Origin: an uncultured Eubacteriales bacterium
GTDB lineage: Bacteria; Bacillota; Clostridia; Oscillospirales; Acutalibacteraceae
Direction: 5' to 3'
Assembly (NCBI GenBank): GCA_948537335.1
Contig: CAOUJG010000005.1
Span: forward strand, 300-64,299
Length of the DNA: 64,000 nucleotides
The position numbers and the translations under genes are program-made. The notes under the pieces were generated by a model, which saw only the letters and a program-made list of their open reading frames with translations, did no database searches and was not told the origin of the DNA. Shown in pieces: positions 1 to 7,679 of this stretch. The stretch's first letter is position 1; each line of letters begins with the position of its first letter.

Positions 1-181
1 GATGACCTCATTGAGCGAGCGGTAAACATCCAGATATAAAATTTGCGTGGTGGCAAATCCGCGATGAATCCAGCAATCTATAATGATACTCCTGTCCACA
101 GTCGAGGTTAAGTCCCAGAGTGCAGTCCCAGTGTGGGGAACGTAAGAACCGTGTGATGCTGTAACCACCAGCAGGCTGAAA
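1..181. other. Stem-rich non-coding segment, possible end of a small mobile element
   Basis: No convincing gene lies here. One frame is open from base 1 to a TAA at 37-39 and could be the tail of a protein that begins before the window. The rest has RNA-like pairing: TGGTGG at 48-53 can pair with CCACCA at 165-170, and inside it TCCACA at 95-100 can pair with TGTGGG at 132-137. An ORF tail followed by a folded non-coding stretch would fit the right end of an IS200/IS605-type TnpB element, whose guide RNA lies at the gene's 3' end, but I cannot identify a family. Direction is unknown. Confidence 0.25.
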
Positions 182-260
182 TATTTTGCGAAAATGAATA
201 GGCTATATTTAAAACTAACTTTCAATATAAATTAATGTAATTTATAGAGGCAGGTGATTT

Positions 261-416
261 ATGAACATATATATACATAAACCTAAGAATGAATCCAATA
301 AAATTGAAGCAGAAGTTGCAAAAATACATGCACAAAGTGTTAAAAAATATCTGGACAAATTGAAATGCAGCAAAGAACAAAAAATACAGTTACTAACAGA
401 GATATTAAAAAAGTAG
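261..416 (+). CDS. 51-aa hypothetical protein of the skin-like element
   Basis: A short ATG-started frame with a plausible ribosome site (GGCAGGTG about 4 bases upstream). The product is a charged 51-residue peptide with an N-terminal MNIYIHKPKN and a lysine-rich C-terminal half (about residues 27-51) likely to be helical; there is one Cys and no membrane segment. I do not recognise a family. It has the same A+T-rich composition as the neighbouring small gene and the recombinase, so it is probably cargo of the same element. Small proteins beside large serine recombinases sometimes act as directionality factors or repressors; whether this one does is unknown. Confidence 0.5.
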   Translation: MNIYIHKPKNESNKIEAEVAKIHAQSVKKYLDKLKCSKEQKIQLLTEILKK

Positions 417-444
417 ACTAAAATACCTTTTTATTTTAGAGCGC

Positions 445-473
445 TTGACTTTGGTGAATCACTATGCTATGAT
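445..473 (+). promoter_or_regulatory. Sigma-A type promoter for the small gene/recombinase pair
   Basis: TTGACT at 445-450 and TATGAT at 468-473 are separated by exactly 17 bases. Transcription would start near 480, about 20 bases before the ATG at 500. The site looks vegetative; I see no mother-cell sigma-E or sigma-K promoter in front of the recombinase, which is where a developmentally timed skin recombinase would be expected to have one. Confidence 0.6.
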
Positions 474-499
474 TGTGTAAACGATTGGAGATGAAAAGC

Positions 500-655
500 A
501 TGGCAATTTCTGAAAATAATTCTAGAATAATATTAACTGTAAGCAAAGACCTAAAGGAAAGAATTATAAACATAGCAAAAAAGGAAGAGTGCTCTGTTTC
601 TAAGGTTTGTGCGAAGATAATTTCAGATTATATGGATAGAAAGGTAAAAAATTAG
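500..655 (+). CDS. Small ribbon-helix-helix-like protein, 51 aa
   Basis: The start at 500 is chosen because GGAG at 487-490 lies 9 bases upstream; an upstream TTG frame extension and the ATG at 491 have no usable ribosome site. The product begins MAISENN, has a beta-strand-like segment (IILTVSKDL, about residues 10-18) and two probable helices, the layout of a short MetJ/Arc-type DNA-binding protein. The stop is two bases before the recombinase ATG, so the two are almost certainly co-transcribed and translationally coupled. By position it could be the element's repressor or recombination directionality factor. The fold is inferred from pattern, not from a match. Confidence 0.55.
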   Translation: MAISENNSRIILTVSKDLKERIINIAKKEECSVSKVCAKIISDYMDRKVKN

Positions 656-657
656 GA

Positions 658-2430
658 ATGTATTATATTTATAGTAGAAAGTCTAAATATACTGGGAAAG
701 GTGAGTCGATAGAAAACCAAGTAGAAATGTGCAAGGAATATATTTTAGTACATAATAAAAACGTTAAAGATGAAGACATTGTAATCTATGAAGATGAAGG
801 CTTTTCGGCCAAAAATTTAAAAAGGCCAATGTTCGGGCAAATGATGCAAGACTTGAAAAAGGATAAAGTCAAATGCATCGTATGTTATCGCCTTGACAGA
901 ATAAGCAGAAATGTAAGTGACTTTTCCTCATTAATAACAGATTTGATTGACAGGGGTATAGATTTTGTTTCTGTAAAAGAGCAATTTGATACAAGTACAC
1001 CGATGGGCCGAGCTATGATGTATATATCGTCTGTTTTTGCACAGCTTGAACGAGAGACTATTGCAGAAAGAATAAGAGACAATATGCTAATGTTAGCAAA
1101 GACAGGCAGATGGCTGGGTGGAGTGGCTCCAACAGGATATAAATCAGAAAAAGTTGAGCAAATAGTTGTCAACGGTAAATCAAAACAAATGTTTAAATTA
1201 AAAATAGTTCCAGAAGAAGCTAAAATAATAAAAACAATATTTAAAAAATTTCTTGAAACAAACTCTCTTACAAAAGTAGAAACATACTTATTACAGAATA
1301 ATGTAAAAACTAAAAATGGAAAAAATTTTGGCAGATTTACAATAAGAAATATATTAACGAACCCAGTTTATATGGTTGCAGATAAAAATGCGTTTGATTT
1401 TTTCTTGAAAAATGGTGTTGAATTTTCTGAAGATATTAACGTTAAAGAAAACTTTAATGGTGAACACGCTGTGATGGCATATAATAAGACCCTTCAAAAA
1501 GAAGGAAAGCATAATTGCATTCGGGATATGAAGGATTGGATAGTGTCGGTTGGAAAGCACAAGGGTATAATATCATCGGAAGATTGGCTTAAAGTTAGAA
1601 AACAATTGCTACAAAATTCATCAAAATCTTATCACAAGCCAAAAAGTAATGCTGCTTTGCTTTCAGGTTTGTTGTTTTGTGGCAACTGCGGAGATTATAT
1701 GAGACCAAAATTAAGCCAAAGAAAAAATGCGCAAGGTGAGTACATATATAGTTACCTTTGCCAGACAAAAGAGAAAAGCCGATTACATAACTGCCAAATG
1801 AAAAATCCAAACGGCAATACATTAGATAAAGCTGTATGCGAAGAGATAAAAAAACTTACGGAGGATAAATCTGAATTTTCGGCTCAATTAGAGGTGATAA
1901 AAAATAATTTATTTAGGCAGAATGAAAGCTACGAAGATGAGCTCTCGGAGTTAACCAACGCGCGCAGCCAATTGGAAAAAGACATTAAAATTTTGGTAAA
2001 ATCTTTATGCACAGCATTGAATGAAACTTCTCAAAAGTATATTATTGAAGAAATAGAAAAACTTGATGCGAAAAAAGTTCAGATTGAGGAAAGAATAAAA
2101 AGTTTGAATGATTTTGCAGAACAACAGAATTTTTCTGAGGCAGGTTTTGAAAATGTAAAAAATATGATGCTATCATTTAACAAAATGTTTGAACAAATGA
2201 GTATCGAAGAGAAGCGAAATGCATTAAAAGCATTTATAAGAAAGATAGTTTGGGATGGAGAAAATGTGCATATATACTTGTTTGGCAGTGATGAGGCAAA
2301 TTCAAACATTATTAGACAAGAGAATTCAGAGCCACAGTGCAAGGATAGCAAACGAGATTTTGATGTTTTTTCGAAATTGCAAGAAATCGGCGCAGGATGT
2401 CTCGATGAACGAGCCGATAGATACCGATAA
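658..2430 (+). CDS. Large serine recombinase, skin-element (SpoIVCA-type) integrase/excisionase
   Basis: A 590-residue large serine recombinase that would cut and rejoin DNA at paired att sites. The N-terminal resolvase domain (about 1-150) carries YSRKS with the likely nucleophile Ser9, the conserved YRLDRISRN (about 81-89) and the QLERETIAERI helix. The recombinase domain follows (about 155-300). A zinc-ribbon has CGNCG near 342-346 and further Cys residues in LCQTK and HNCQ. A long coiled-coil covers about 410-510. The frame runs into the 3' half of sigK, and its last roughly 25 residues (566-590) come from sigK sequence read in another frame. Bacillus SpoIVCA and the C. difficile skin recombinase belong to this family and excise elements from sigK; that this protein does so is inferred from its position. 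Confidence 0.9.
   Translation: MYYIYSRKSKYTGKGESIENQVEMCKEYILVHNKNVKDEDIVIYEDEGFSAKNLKRPMFGQMMQDLKKDKVKCIVCYRLDRISRNVSDFSSLITDLIDRGIDFVSVKEQFDTSTPMGRAMMYISSVFAQLERETIAERIRDNMLMLAKTGRWLGGVAPTGYKSEKVEQIVVNGKSKQMFKLKIVPEEAKIIKTIFKKFLETNSLTKVETYLLQNNVKTKNGKNFGRFTIRNILTNPVYMVADKNAFDFFLKNGVEFSEDINVKENFNGEHAVMAYNKTLQKEGKHNCIRDMKDWIVSVGKHKGIISSEDWLKVRKQLLQNSSKSYHKPKSNAALLSGLLFCGNCGDYMRPKLSQRKNAQGEYIYSYLCQTKEKSRLHNCQMKNPNGNTLDKAVCEEIKKLTEDKSEFSAQLEVIKNNLFRQNESYEDELSELTNARSQLEKDIKILVKSLCTALNETSQKYIIEEIEKLDAKKVQIEERIKSLNDFAEQQNFSEAGFENVKNMMLSFNKMFEQMSIEEKRNALKAFIRKIVWDGENVHIYLFGSDEANSNIIRQENSEPQCKDSKRDFDVFSKLQEIGAGCLDERADRYR
2340..2360 (+). other. Probable attachment-site junction of the skin-like element within sigK
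   Basis: Sigma-K homology begins abruptly at the codons for Asn-Glu-Ile-Leu-Met (AACGAG at 2351-2356). Upstream of this the frame loses the expected region-2 sequence and becomes recombinase coding sequence. In B. subtilis the skin element breaks sigK at the matching Asn-Glu codons, with AATGA as the crossover repeat; AACGA here occupies that position. The exact crossover bases cannot be fixed without the left junction. Confidence 0.6.
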
Positions 2431-2710
2431 GGACGGAAACGCGCTAGTTTTGATGGACGTGATGGCGACAGAGGACTTGATTGTGGAGGAGCTGGACACG
2501 AAAATCAAGTCGGAAAGCCTGTATAGGTACATAGATGAGGTGCTGTCGGAGCGCGAGAGAATCATCGTTAGATTGCGATATGGCCTTGGCGGAAAAATTC
2601 CTTTGACGCAGCGAGAAGTGGCCAAAAAGCTCAATATATCTAGATCTTATGTTTCTCGGATAGAAAAAAAGTCTCTGCTGGCGCTAAAAAAAAGGTTTAA
2701 CAAAGCGTAA
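2351..2710 (+). CDS. sigK: 3' half of sigK (sporulation sigma factor), interrupted by the skin-like element
   Basis: This encodes about 119 C-terminal residues of a sporulation sigma factor. It starts at NEILMFFRN, continues with KKSAQDVS and the stretch around PIDTDKDGN (region 3), then ERERIIVRLRYGL and the region 4.2 helix-turn-helix LTQREVAKKLNISRSYVSR that reads the -35 element. The SAQDV and DTDKDGN signatures fit clostridial SigK better than SigE. No start codon or ribosome site serves this half, and regions 1.2-2.4 (core binding, -10 recognition) are absent, so it is useful only after excision joins it to a 5' half that must lie upstream of the window. It is a split gene rather than a dead one, if the element is mobile. 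Confidence 0.85.
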   Translation, partial: NEILMFFRNCKKSAQDVSMNEPIDTDKDGNALVLMDVMATEDLIVEELDTKIKSESLYRYIDEVLSERERIIVRLRYGLGGKIPLTQREVAKKLNISRSYVSRIEKKSLLALKKRFNKA

Positions 2711-2746
2711 AATAGTAGTAAAATTAAGATAAAGGACGTGACAAAT

Positions 2747-3523
2747 TTGTTAAAAGTGAGTTTGATTTCGCATACGAATGAGCCGGAAAAATTAATAGCC
2801 TGTGCTGCCAAACTTTGCTATTCGCCGGTGGGCGCGGATGGCATCCGGCAGGGGTTGACCGACGAAAAGGTGACCAACTTTGTGAATATGTTGGCCGAAT
2901 TAGGGCACGAAAGTCCAACGGAGCACGTTACATTCACGTTTGCTATCGAGGGAGTGTCGCGGTCGTTGCTCGCGCAGCTGACGAGACATCGGATGGCTTC
3001 GTATAGCGTGCAAAGCCAGCGATACGTAAAAACAAGCGATTTTGAATTTGTACTGCCACCGGAAATAGCGGAAATAAGCGAGGCCAAGGAAGAATTCTTG
3101 CGTGCTATGCAAGAGGACGCCCAGCATTACGAGAGTTTAGTGCAAATTTTGAAGAAGAAGCATAAGGAAAGCTTGATGAATGGCGGAAAAGACGAAAAAG
3201 TTGCAGAGAAATTGGCGGAGAAAAAGGCGATTGAAGATGCGAGGTATGTTCTGCCCAATGCTTGCGAGACTAAGCTTGTCTGCACATTTAATGCGCGCAG
3301 TTTGATGAATTTTTTTGCGCATCGCTGTTGCAATCGGGCGCAGTGGGAGATTCGGCAACTTGCGGCGGAGATGCTGCGGTTGGTTTCGGAAGTCGCGCCG
3401 AACATCTTTAAAAAGGCAGGGCCGCCTTGCATCAACGGAAAGTGCCCGGAGGGCCAGATGTCGTGCGGAGAGCAGGTCAAGGTTAAGAAATATTTTTCGC
3501 AGCTAAAGGGAGAACGGCCATGA
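2747..3523 (+). CDS. thyX: FAD-dependent thymidylate synthase ThyX
   Basis: ThyX makes dTMP from dUMP using FAD, NADPH and methylene-tetrahydrofolate in the cytoplasm. The family signature RHR-x7-S is present as RHRMASYSVQS (about residues 81-91). The C-terminal part has FNARSLMNFFAHRC and AQWEIRQLA, typical of the dUMP-binding region. The TTG at 2747 is preferred because AAGGA (2732-2736) then has normal spacing and the protein opens LLKVSLIS as in relatives; the GTG at 2738 lies one base from the ribosome site. The end overlaps tmk by 4 bases (ATGA), coupling dTMP synthesis to its phosphorylation. A short Cys-containing tail (CINGKCPEGQMSC) is longer than in many relatives. Confidence 0.93.
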   Translation: MLKVSLISHTNEPEKLIACAAKLCYSPVGADGIRQGLTDEKVTNFVNMLAELGHESPTEHVTFTFAIEGVSRSLLAQLTRHRMASYSVQSQRYVKTSDFEFVLPPEIAEISEAKEEFLRAMQEDAQHYESLVQILKKKHKESLMNGGKDEKVAEKLAEKKAIEDARYVLPNACETKLVCTFNARSLMNFFAHRCCNRAQWEIRQLAAEMLRLVSEVAPNIFKKAGPPCINGKCPEGQMSCGEQVKVKKYFSQLKGERP

Positions 3524-4191
3524 ACACGGGAAAGTTCATCGTTATAGAGGGCTTGGACGGCAGCGGAAAGGCGACTCAGACTAAGCTGATTTGCGAAAAG
3601 CTTGAGCAAAAGAACAAGACGGTTTGCAAACTGAGCTTTCCTGACTACACCGAGCCTTCTTCTGCGCTTGTTAGGATGTACCTTAACTCGGAGTTTGGCG
3701 ATTCTCCGGACGACGTGAATGTTTATGCGGCTTCTTCTTTTTACGCGGTGGACCGGTACGCGAGCTACAAGCGGTTCTGGAAGGATAAGTACGAAGGCGG
3801 GCAGACTATTGTTGCGGACCGGTATACGACGTCGAACGCGATATATCAGCTTTGCCGGCTCGAGGAAGCTCAGTGGAACGAGTACATCGAGTGGATGGAA
3901 GATTATGAGTACGGGAAGCTGGAGTTGCCGCGGCCGGACTTGGTTGTCTATTTGGACATGCCGGTGGAAGTCTCGCAAAAGCTGATGCGTGGGCGATATA
4001 ACGGGGACGACTCGAAGAAGGATTTGCATGAAAAGGACGTAGAGTTTTTGAAGAAATGCCGGGAGTCGGCAATGTATTCGGTACAAAAGCTTGGTTGGAA
4101 GGTTGTTAATTGTAGCGAAAACGGAGTACCCAAGCCGATTGAAGAGATAAATAGGGCGATTGAAATATTGATTGAGCAAGGCTTGGGCTAG
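3520..4191 (+). CDS. tmk: Thymidylate kinase
   Basis: Tmk phosphorylates dTMP to dTDP with ATP. The P-loop is GLDGSGKATQ (about residues 10-19), followed by the DRYASYKRF and VADRYTTSN segments that bind nucleotide, then the PDLVVYLDMP strand. The lid around LMRGRYNGDDSKKDLHE is unusually long and lacks the compact Arg-rich form of E. coli Tmk; this longer lid is seen in some clostridial kinases annotated as thymidylate or deoxynucleoside kinase. Overlap with thyX strongly supports dTMP as substrate. Length (223 aa) is normal. Confidence 0.9.
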   Translation: MNTGKFIVIEGLDGSGKATQTKLICEKLEQKNKTVCKLSFPDYTEPSSALVRMYLNSEFGDSPDDVNVYAASSFYAVDRYASYKRFWKDKYEGGQTIVADRYTTSNAIYQLCRLEEAQWNEYIEWMEDYEYGKLELPRPDLVVYLDMPVEVSQKLMRGRYNGDDSKKDLHEKDVEFLKKCRESAMYSVQKLGWKVVNCSENGVPKPIEEINRAIEILIEQGLG

Positions 4192-4228
4192 CGCTGGTGA
4201 GACAAGCCAAAAAGGAGGCAGGGCAAAG

Positions 4229-5539
4229 ATGAGTGACGACAAGGATTTTGACTTTGACGGGAGAAAAAAGAAGATAGAAAATTTTGAGGTTGAAATAAAT
4301 GACGCGAGCCTGGACAAGGAGCCGATGGAAGACCTGATGAGCTATAGCGATGGCGGCAAAAAGACGCGTGGAAGCGGTAGACGCAAGGCCTCTAAAAATG
4401 CGCCGACGGTTAAAAAGTCACCGCAAAATGCAAAGCTTTTTAAGATGGTTTGGATCGGCATGATTGCGGCGGTCTGCATTATGCTGGGGCAATTTGTTCT
4501 TTTTGGAACGCTGGACATGCTGGCCATCACGAGGCAGGACGACACTTTTAGCGTGGAGATCCCCAAAGGCGCGTCGAAGAGCCAGGTGGTGGACATTCTG
4601 CGCGAAAACGGAGTCATAAATCAGCCGACGTTCTTCAAGCTGTACCTGTTTTTTACCAAGGGCTCGCAAAAGTTTATTCCGGGCACGTTCGAGATAAAGG
4701 CGAATCTTGACTACGAGGCCATTGTTAATTATTTGCAGTCGAACGCGAACCGGATAGATACCGACATCGTGGACGTGACGATCCCTGAGGGCAAGAACGT
4801 AATGGAGATTGCGGCTATTCTTGAAAGCAACGAGATTTGCTCGGCCGAAGAGTTCATGGGTGCCTGCAAATCCAGCGAATTTGACAAGGACTATAGCTTT
4901 TTGAAGGAGCGGAAGTCGGCTGCAGACACGATTTACAGGCTGGAGGGCTTTTTGTTTCCCGACACATACAGCTTTTACAAGAATGTTGAGCCGAAGACCG
5001 TGATAAAGAAGTTTTTGAATAATTTTAACAACAAGATCTCGAAAAAGCTGATTACCGATGAGTCGAACGAAAAAGTTAGCATAAAGACCGTGGCAGAGCG
5101 TAAGTCCATGCCGATAGAGGATTTAATAATTATTGCGTCGATGATTCAGGCTGAGGCCTCGAACGACGCGGACATGCTGGGGATAGCTTCGGTAATAGAG
5201 AACAGGCTGAGTACTTCGAAAAATGGGGGCCTTTCACCGTTTGGAGATGCAATAAATAGTTGCCTGTGCATAGACTCGACGGTTTGGTACCCATATAGAA
5301 ACAAGGACAAAGCTCCAGAAGAGGTTCGGGAGAATTACGAAAGCCCTTATGATACCTACAAAAAAAGAGGCCTCACCCCGGGAGCTATCTGTAACCCTGG
5401 CATGGCGGCCATCGAAGCGGTATTGAACCACAAATCAACGCAGTATTACTTTTATTGCCACAATAAAGAGGGCAAAACCTTCTATGCGAAGACGTTCTCG
5501 GAGCATAATGTGAACTTGAAGAAGGCCGGTATATCTTAA
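4229..5539 (+). CDS. mltG: Endolytic transglycosylase MltG (YceG-like)
   Basis: MltG cleaves nascent peptidoglycan strands at the membrane and ends their elongation. The 436-aa product has a charged cytoplasmic tail (about 1-70), one membrane segment (WIGMIAAVCIMLGQFVLFG, about 74-92) and an extracellular YceG domain with a LysM-like part (IPKGASKSQVVDIL), EGFLFPDTYSF, the ASMIQAEA active-site region and GLTPGAICNPG near the C terminus. The start at 4229 follows AAGGAGG; the frame is open upstream but only over the end of tmk. It fits the cell-wall theme of the window and is probably in the thyX-tmk transcript. Confidence 0.9.
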   Translation: MSDDKDFDFDGRKKKIENFEVEINDASLDKEPMEDLMSYSDGGKKTRGSGRRKASKNAPTVKKSPQNAKLFKMVWIGMIAAVCIMLGQFVLFGTLDMLAITRQDDTFSVEIPKGASKSQVVDILRENGVINQPTFFKLYLFFTKGSQKFIPGTFEIKANLDYEAIVNYLQSNANRIDTDIVDVTIPEGKNVMEIAAILESNEICSAEEFMGACKSSEFDKDYSFLKERKSAADTIYRLEGFLFPDTYSFYKNVEPKTVIKKFLNNFNNKISKKLITDESNEKVSIKTVAERKSMPIEDLIIIASMIQAEASNDADMLGIASVIENRLSTSKNGGLSPFGDAINSCLCIDSTVWYPYRNKDKAPEEVRENYESPYDTYKKRGLTPGAICNPGMAAIEAVLNHKSTQYYFYCHNKEGKTFYAKTFSEHNVNLKKAGIS

Positions 5540-5562
5540 TTTTTTTGAGAAGGAAGAAAGTT

Positions 5563-6792
5563 TTGAGAGATAAAAATATTTTTGCAAAAAGACCCGAAGT
5601 TTTGGCTCCGGCGGGCGACATGGAGCGGTTGATGGCGGCGGTGAATTTTGGCGCGGACGCAGTATACCTGGCAGGGCAGGCGTTTGGCATGAGAACGGCG
5701 CCGAACAATTTTAGCGAAGAAGAAATCGTAAAAGCAGTAGAATTTGCGCACAAAAATGGTGCCAAAGTGTACATTACATGCAATACATTGCCGCATAACG
5801 ACGAGGTTACAGAGCTGCCATCGTTTATTCAAAAGCTAGCAGACGCGCGGGTGGACGCGATTATCGTCGCGGATGTGGGCGTTTTGCAGCTGGCAAAAAA
5901 ATATGCGCCGGATGTGGACGTTCACATCTCGACGCAGGCCGGCGTGGTGAATTATTTGACAGCGCGGGCTTTTTACGAGCTGGGCGCCAAGAGGGTTATC
6001 TTGGCAAGGGAGTTAACGCTCGAAGAGATCGCTACGATCAGAGCCAAAACAGATGCAGATTTAGAATTAGAGGTTTTTGTGCATGGCTCGATGTGCGTGT
6101 CGTTCTCGGGCCGATGCTTGCTCTCGAGCTATTTAACGGGCCGCGACGCCAACAGAGGTGACTGCGCGCAGCCGTGCCGCTGGAAGTATAGCTTGGTTGA
6201 AGAAAACAGAGAAGGGCAGCTTTTCCCTATTGTGGAGGGAAGCGGCGGGGCGTACATACTGAATTCGCGCGACCTATGTATGATCAACCACATTCCAGAG
6301 GTGATAAATGCGGGTGCGACGAGCCTGAAGATTGAAGGTAGGGCGAAGTCCGCCTACTATGTGGCGACAACGACGAATGCCTACCGCAATGCAGTGGATC
6401 TATGCATAAGCGGAAAGCCCATTGAGCCGTGGATTATCGACGAGCTAGAGAAAATCAGCCACAGAGAGTACAGCACGGGTTTCTTTTTTGGAAACGAGCC
6501 CGGCCAGATATACTCAAACGGAGGCTACATCCGAAAATATGATGTCGTCGCGGTTTGTGATGGCTTTAATGACGGAATGGCAGAAATAACTCAGCGGAAT
6601 AAATTTTCTAAGGGAGACACCTTAGACGTGCTGGAGTCAGGCCGCAAGCCATTTGAAATAAAGGTTGAGAAAATTTTAGACCAATGGGGTAACGAGGTTG
6701 AATCCGCTCCTCACGCGATGCAGAAGCTGTTTGTTCAGGTAGACGAAGGCAAAAAAGTTTCCTCCGGAGCATATCTGCGAAAAAGGCGATAA
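5563..6792 (+). CDS. U32-family peptidase / tRNA hydroxylation protein-like
   Basis: A 409-aa member of peptidase family U32, today linked to tRNA and rRNA hydroxylation (TrhP/RlhA type) rather than proteolysis. Visible features: PEVLAPAGDMERL at the N terminus, the VHISTQAGVVN and LAREL strands of a TIM-barrel-like fold, the signature region ELEVFVHGSMCVSFSGRC, and Cys residues in GDCAQPCRW that may hold a metal cluster. SLKIEGRAKSAYYV is also conserved. TTG at 5563 is chosen because AGGAAG is 6 bases upstream. In Firmicutes this gene commonly follows mltG, as here. The exact RNA target is not clear. Confidence 0.85.
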   Translation: MRDKNIFAKRPEVLAPAGDMERLMAAVNFGADAVYLAGQAFGMRTAPNNFSEEEIVKAVEFAHKNGAKVYITCNTLPHNDEVTELPSFIQKLADARVDAIIVADVGVLQLAKKYAPDVDVHISTQAGVVNYLTARAFYELGAKRVILARELTLEEIATIRAKTDADLELEVFVHGSMCVSFSGRCLLSSYLTGRDANRGDCAQPCRWKYSLVEENREGQLFPIVEGSGGAYILNSRDLCMINHIPEVINAGATSLKIEGRAKSAYYVATTTNAYRNAVDLCISGKPIEPWIIDELEKISHREYSTGFFFGNEPGQIYSNGGYIRKYDVVAVCDGFNDGMAEITQRNKFSKGDTLDVLESGRKPFEIKVEKILDQWGNEVESAPHAMQKLFVQVDEGKKVSSGAYLRKRR

Positions 6793-6839
6793 ACAAAAAT
6801 TCGCATTTGTGCGAGAGTTATTGAAGAACGAGAAATAAC

Positions 6840-6989
6840 TTATTGCTCGTTGATGTCGGAACACTCAGTTAAATCTAGGTCGCATGTAATTGAAGAAGAG
6901 GTTTCATTTGTGGTTACCACGGACGAAGAGAGGCTGTCTTCATTTTTTATTAAATCTTCAGCTATATCGTCATCGATTTCACCCTGCAT
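6840..6989 (-). CDS. Possible 49-aa acidic protein
   Basis: On the minus strand an ATG at 6989 is preceded by GAGGAG 6 bases upstream and opens a 49-codon frame. The peptide is rich in Asp, Glu, Ser and Thr, has one Cys (TCDLDLTE), no membrane segment and no recognised domain. Its upstream region is the tRNA-Ser promoter and tRNA on the opposite strand, leaving little room for its own promoter. The good ribosome site is the only positive sign, so it may be chance. Confidence 0.25.
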   Translation of the reverse strand: MQGEIDDDIAEDLIKNEDSLSSSVVTTNETSSSITCDLDLTECSDINEQ

Positions 6990-7026
6990 TTGGGGCTCCT
7001 CGGTATTTGCACCAAAGCAGAAATCT

Positions 7027-7055
7027 TTGACTTTTACAGATTTTTTTGTTATAAT
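7027..7055 (+). promoter_or_regulatory. Consensus promoter for tRNA-Ser
   Basis: TTGACT at 7027-7032, a 17-base T-rich spacer, and TATAAT at 7050-7055. The tRNA begins 17 bases after the -10 element. This near-perfect sigma-A promoter suits a stable RNA gene. Confidence 0.8.
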
Positions 7056-7071
7056 AATTAAATCTATTTTT

Positions 7072-7164
7072 GGAGAGGTGTCCGAGCTGGCCGAAGGAGC
7101 ACGATTGGAAATCGTGTAAACCGTTAAAGCGGTTTCTGGGGTTCGAATCCCCATCTCTCCGCCA
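7072..7164 (+). tRNA. tRNA-Ser(GGA)
   Basis: A class II tRNA of 93 bases including the encoded CCA. The acceptor GGAGAGG pairs with the CTCTCC side before discriminator G and CCA. The anticodon arm CACGA-TTGGAAA-TCGTG gives anticodon GGA. A long variable arm (ACCGTTAAAGCGGT) and the TTCGAATCC T-loop complete the serine tRNA. It stands alone with its own promoter. Confidence 0.95.
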
Positions 7165-7201
7165 CTTTGTACGATGTTATATTAGGAGAAAGGGGTTTCT
7201 A

Positions 7202-7597
7202 ATGAATTTTTGGATAAGTTCAACTTTTAGCAAGTAAATGCCGGAATGGACATGAAGAGCCCTAAGCCAGATTTTGGGTGTGACGAAGGACAAAATCAAA
7301 TCGCCTGTGGCCAACGTTTTAAGTAAGAATACCGCTAATTTTGCTGCCATGTATAATTTGTTTTTTCCGATTCGATTAATTAAGATGGCGTACCAATCGC
7401 TAAACTTAGAGCTTAGCGATGATGATATTCGTGAACAAGCCGCAAATGCTGTGGGCTCCTGCATTATAACTGCTGCTTTTGCAGGCAAAAGTGATATTCC
7501 AGAAGCCCTTGTACCCAAAATAGAGGCTAAGGGTGACGAATTGATAAATTTGTGTGAATTCAAATTAGGCACAGATTTTCAAGCATTGTTTAACTAA
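7202..7597 (+). pseudogene. Unrecognised small gene with two in-frame stops
   Basis: A strong ribosome site (AGGAGAAAGGGG) stands just before ATG 7202, but this frame meets TAA at 7235 and TGA at 7253. The same frame is then open from 7256 to 7597, giving about 113 residues including TKDKIKSPVANVLSKN and LSDDDIREQAANAVG, which look protein-like rather than random. Either the gene has decayed through early stops, or translation restarts at GTG 7280 without a visible ribosome site. I do not recognise a family, and no partner gene is evident. Confidence 0.4.
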
Positions 7598-7679
7598 AAA
7601 CAACTAATATTTGAACGCCAGGTAAGGGTTTGTCCATTTTTAATTTTTTAAAATATGAAAAAAGGAGATTTTGCAACGG

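Noticed and set aside
2351..2710. Sigma-E rather than sigma-K identity of the split gene
   Set aside because: SAQDV and DTDKDGN and the position of the break fit SigK; SigE has a different region 3 (SEVSFDEPL type). A full alignment should still confirm.
3127..4317. Long minus-strand open frame (396 codons) opposite thyX and tmk
   Set aside because: Lies wholly antisense to two well-supported overlapping genes, has biased repetitive composition and no ribosome site; it is a codon-bias shadow.
6850..7119. Plus-strand frame running into tRNA-Ser
   Set aside because: It would cover the tRNA promoter and half of the tRNA and has low-complexity Ser-rich text.
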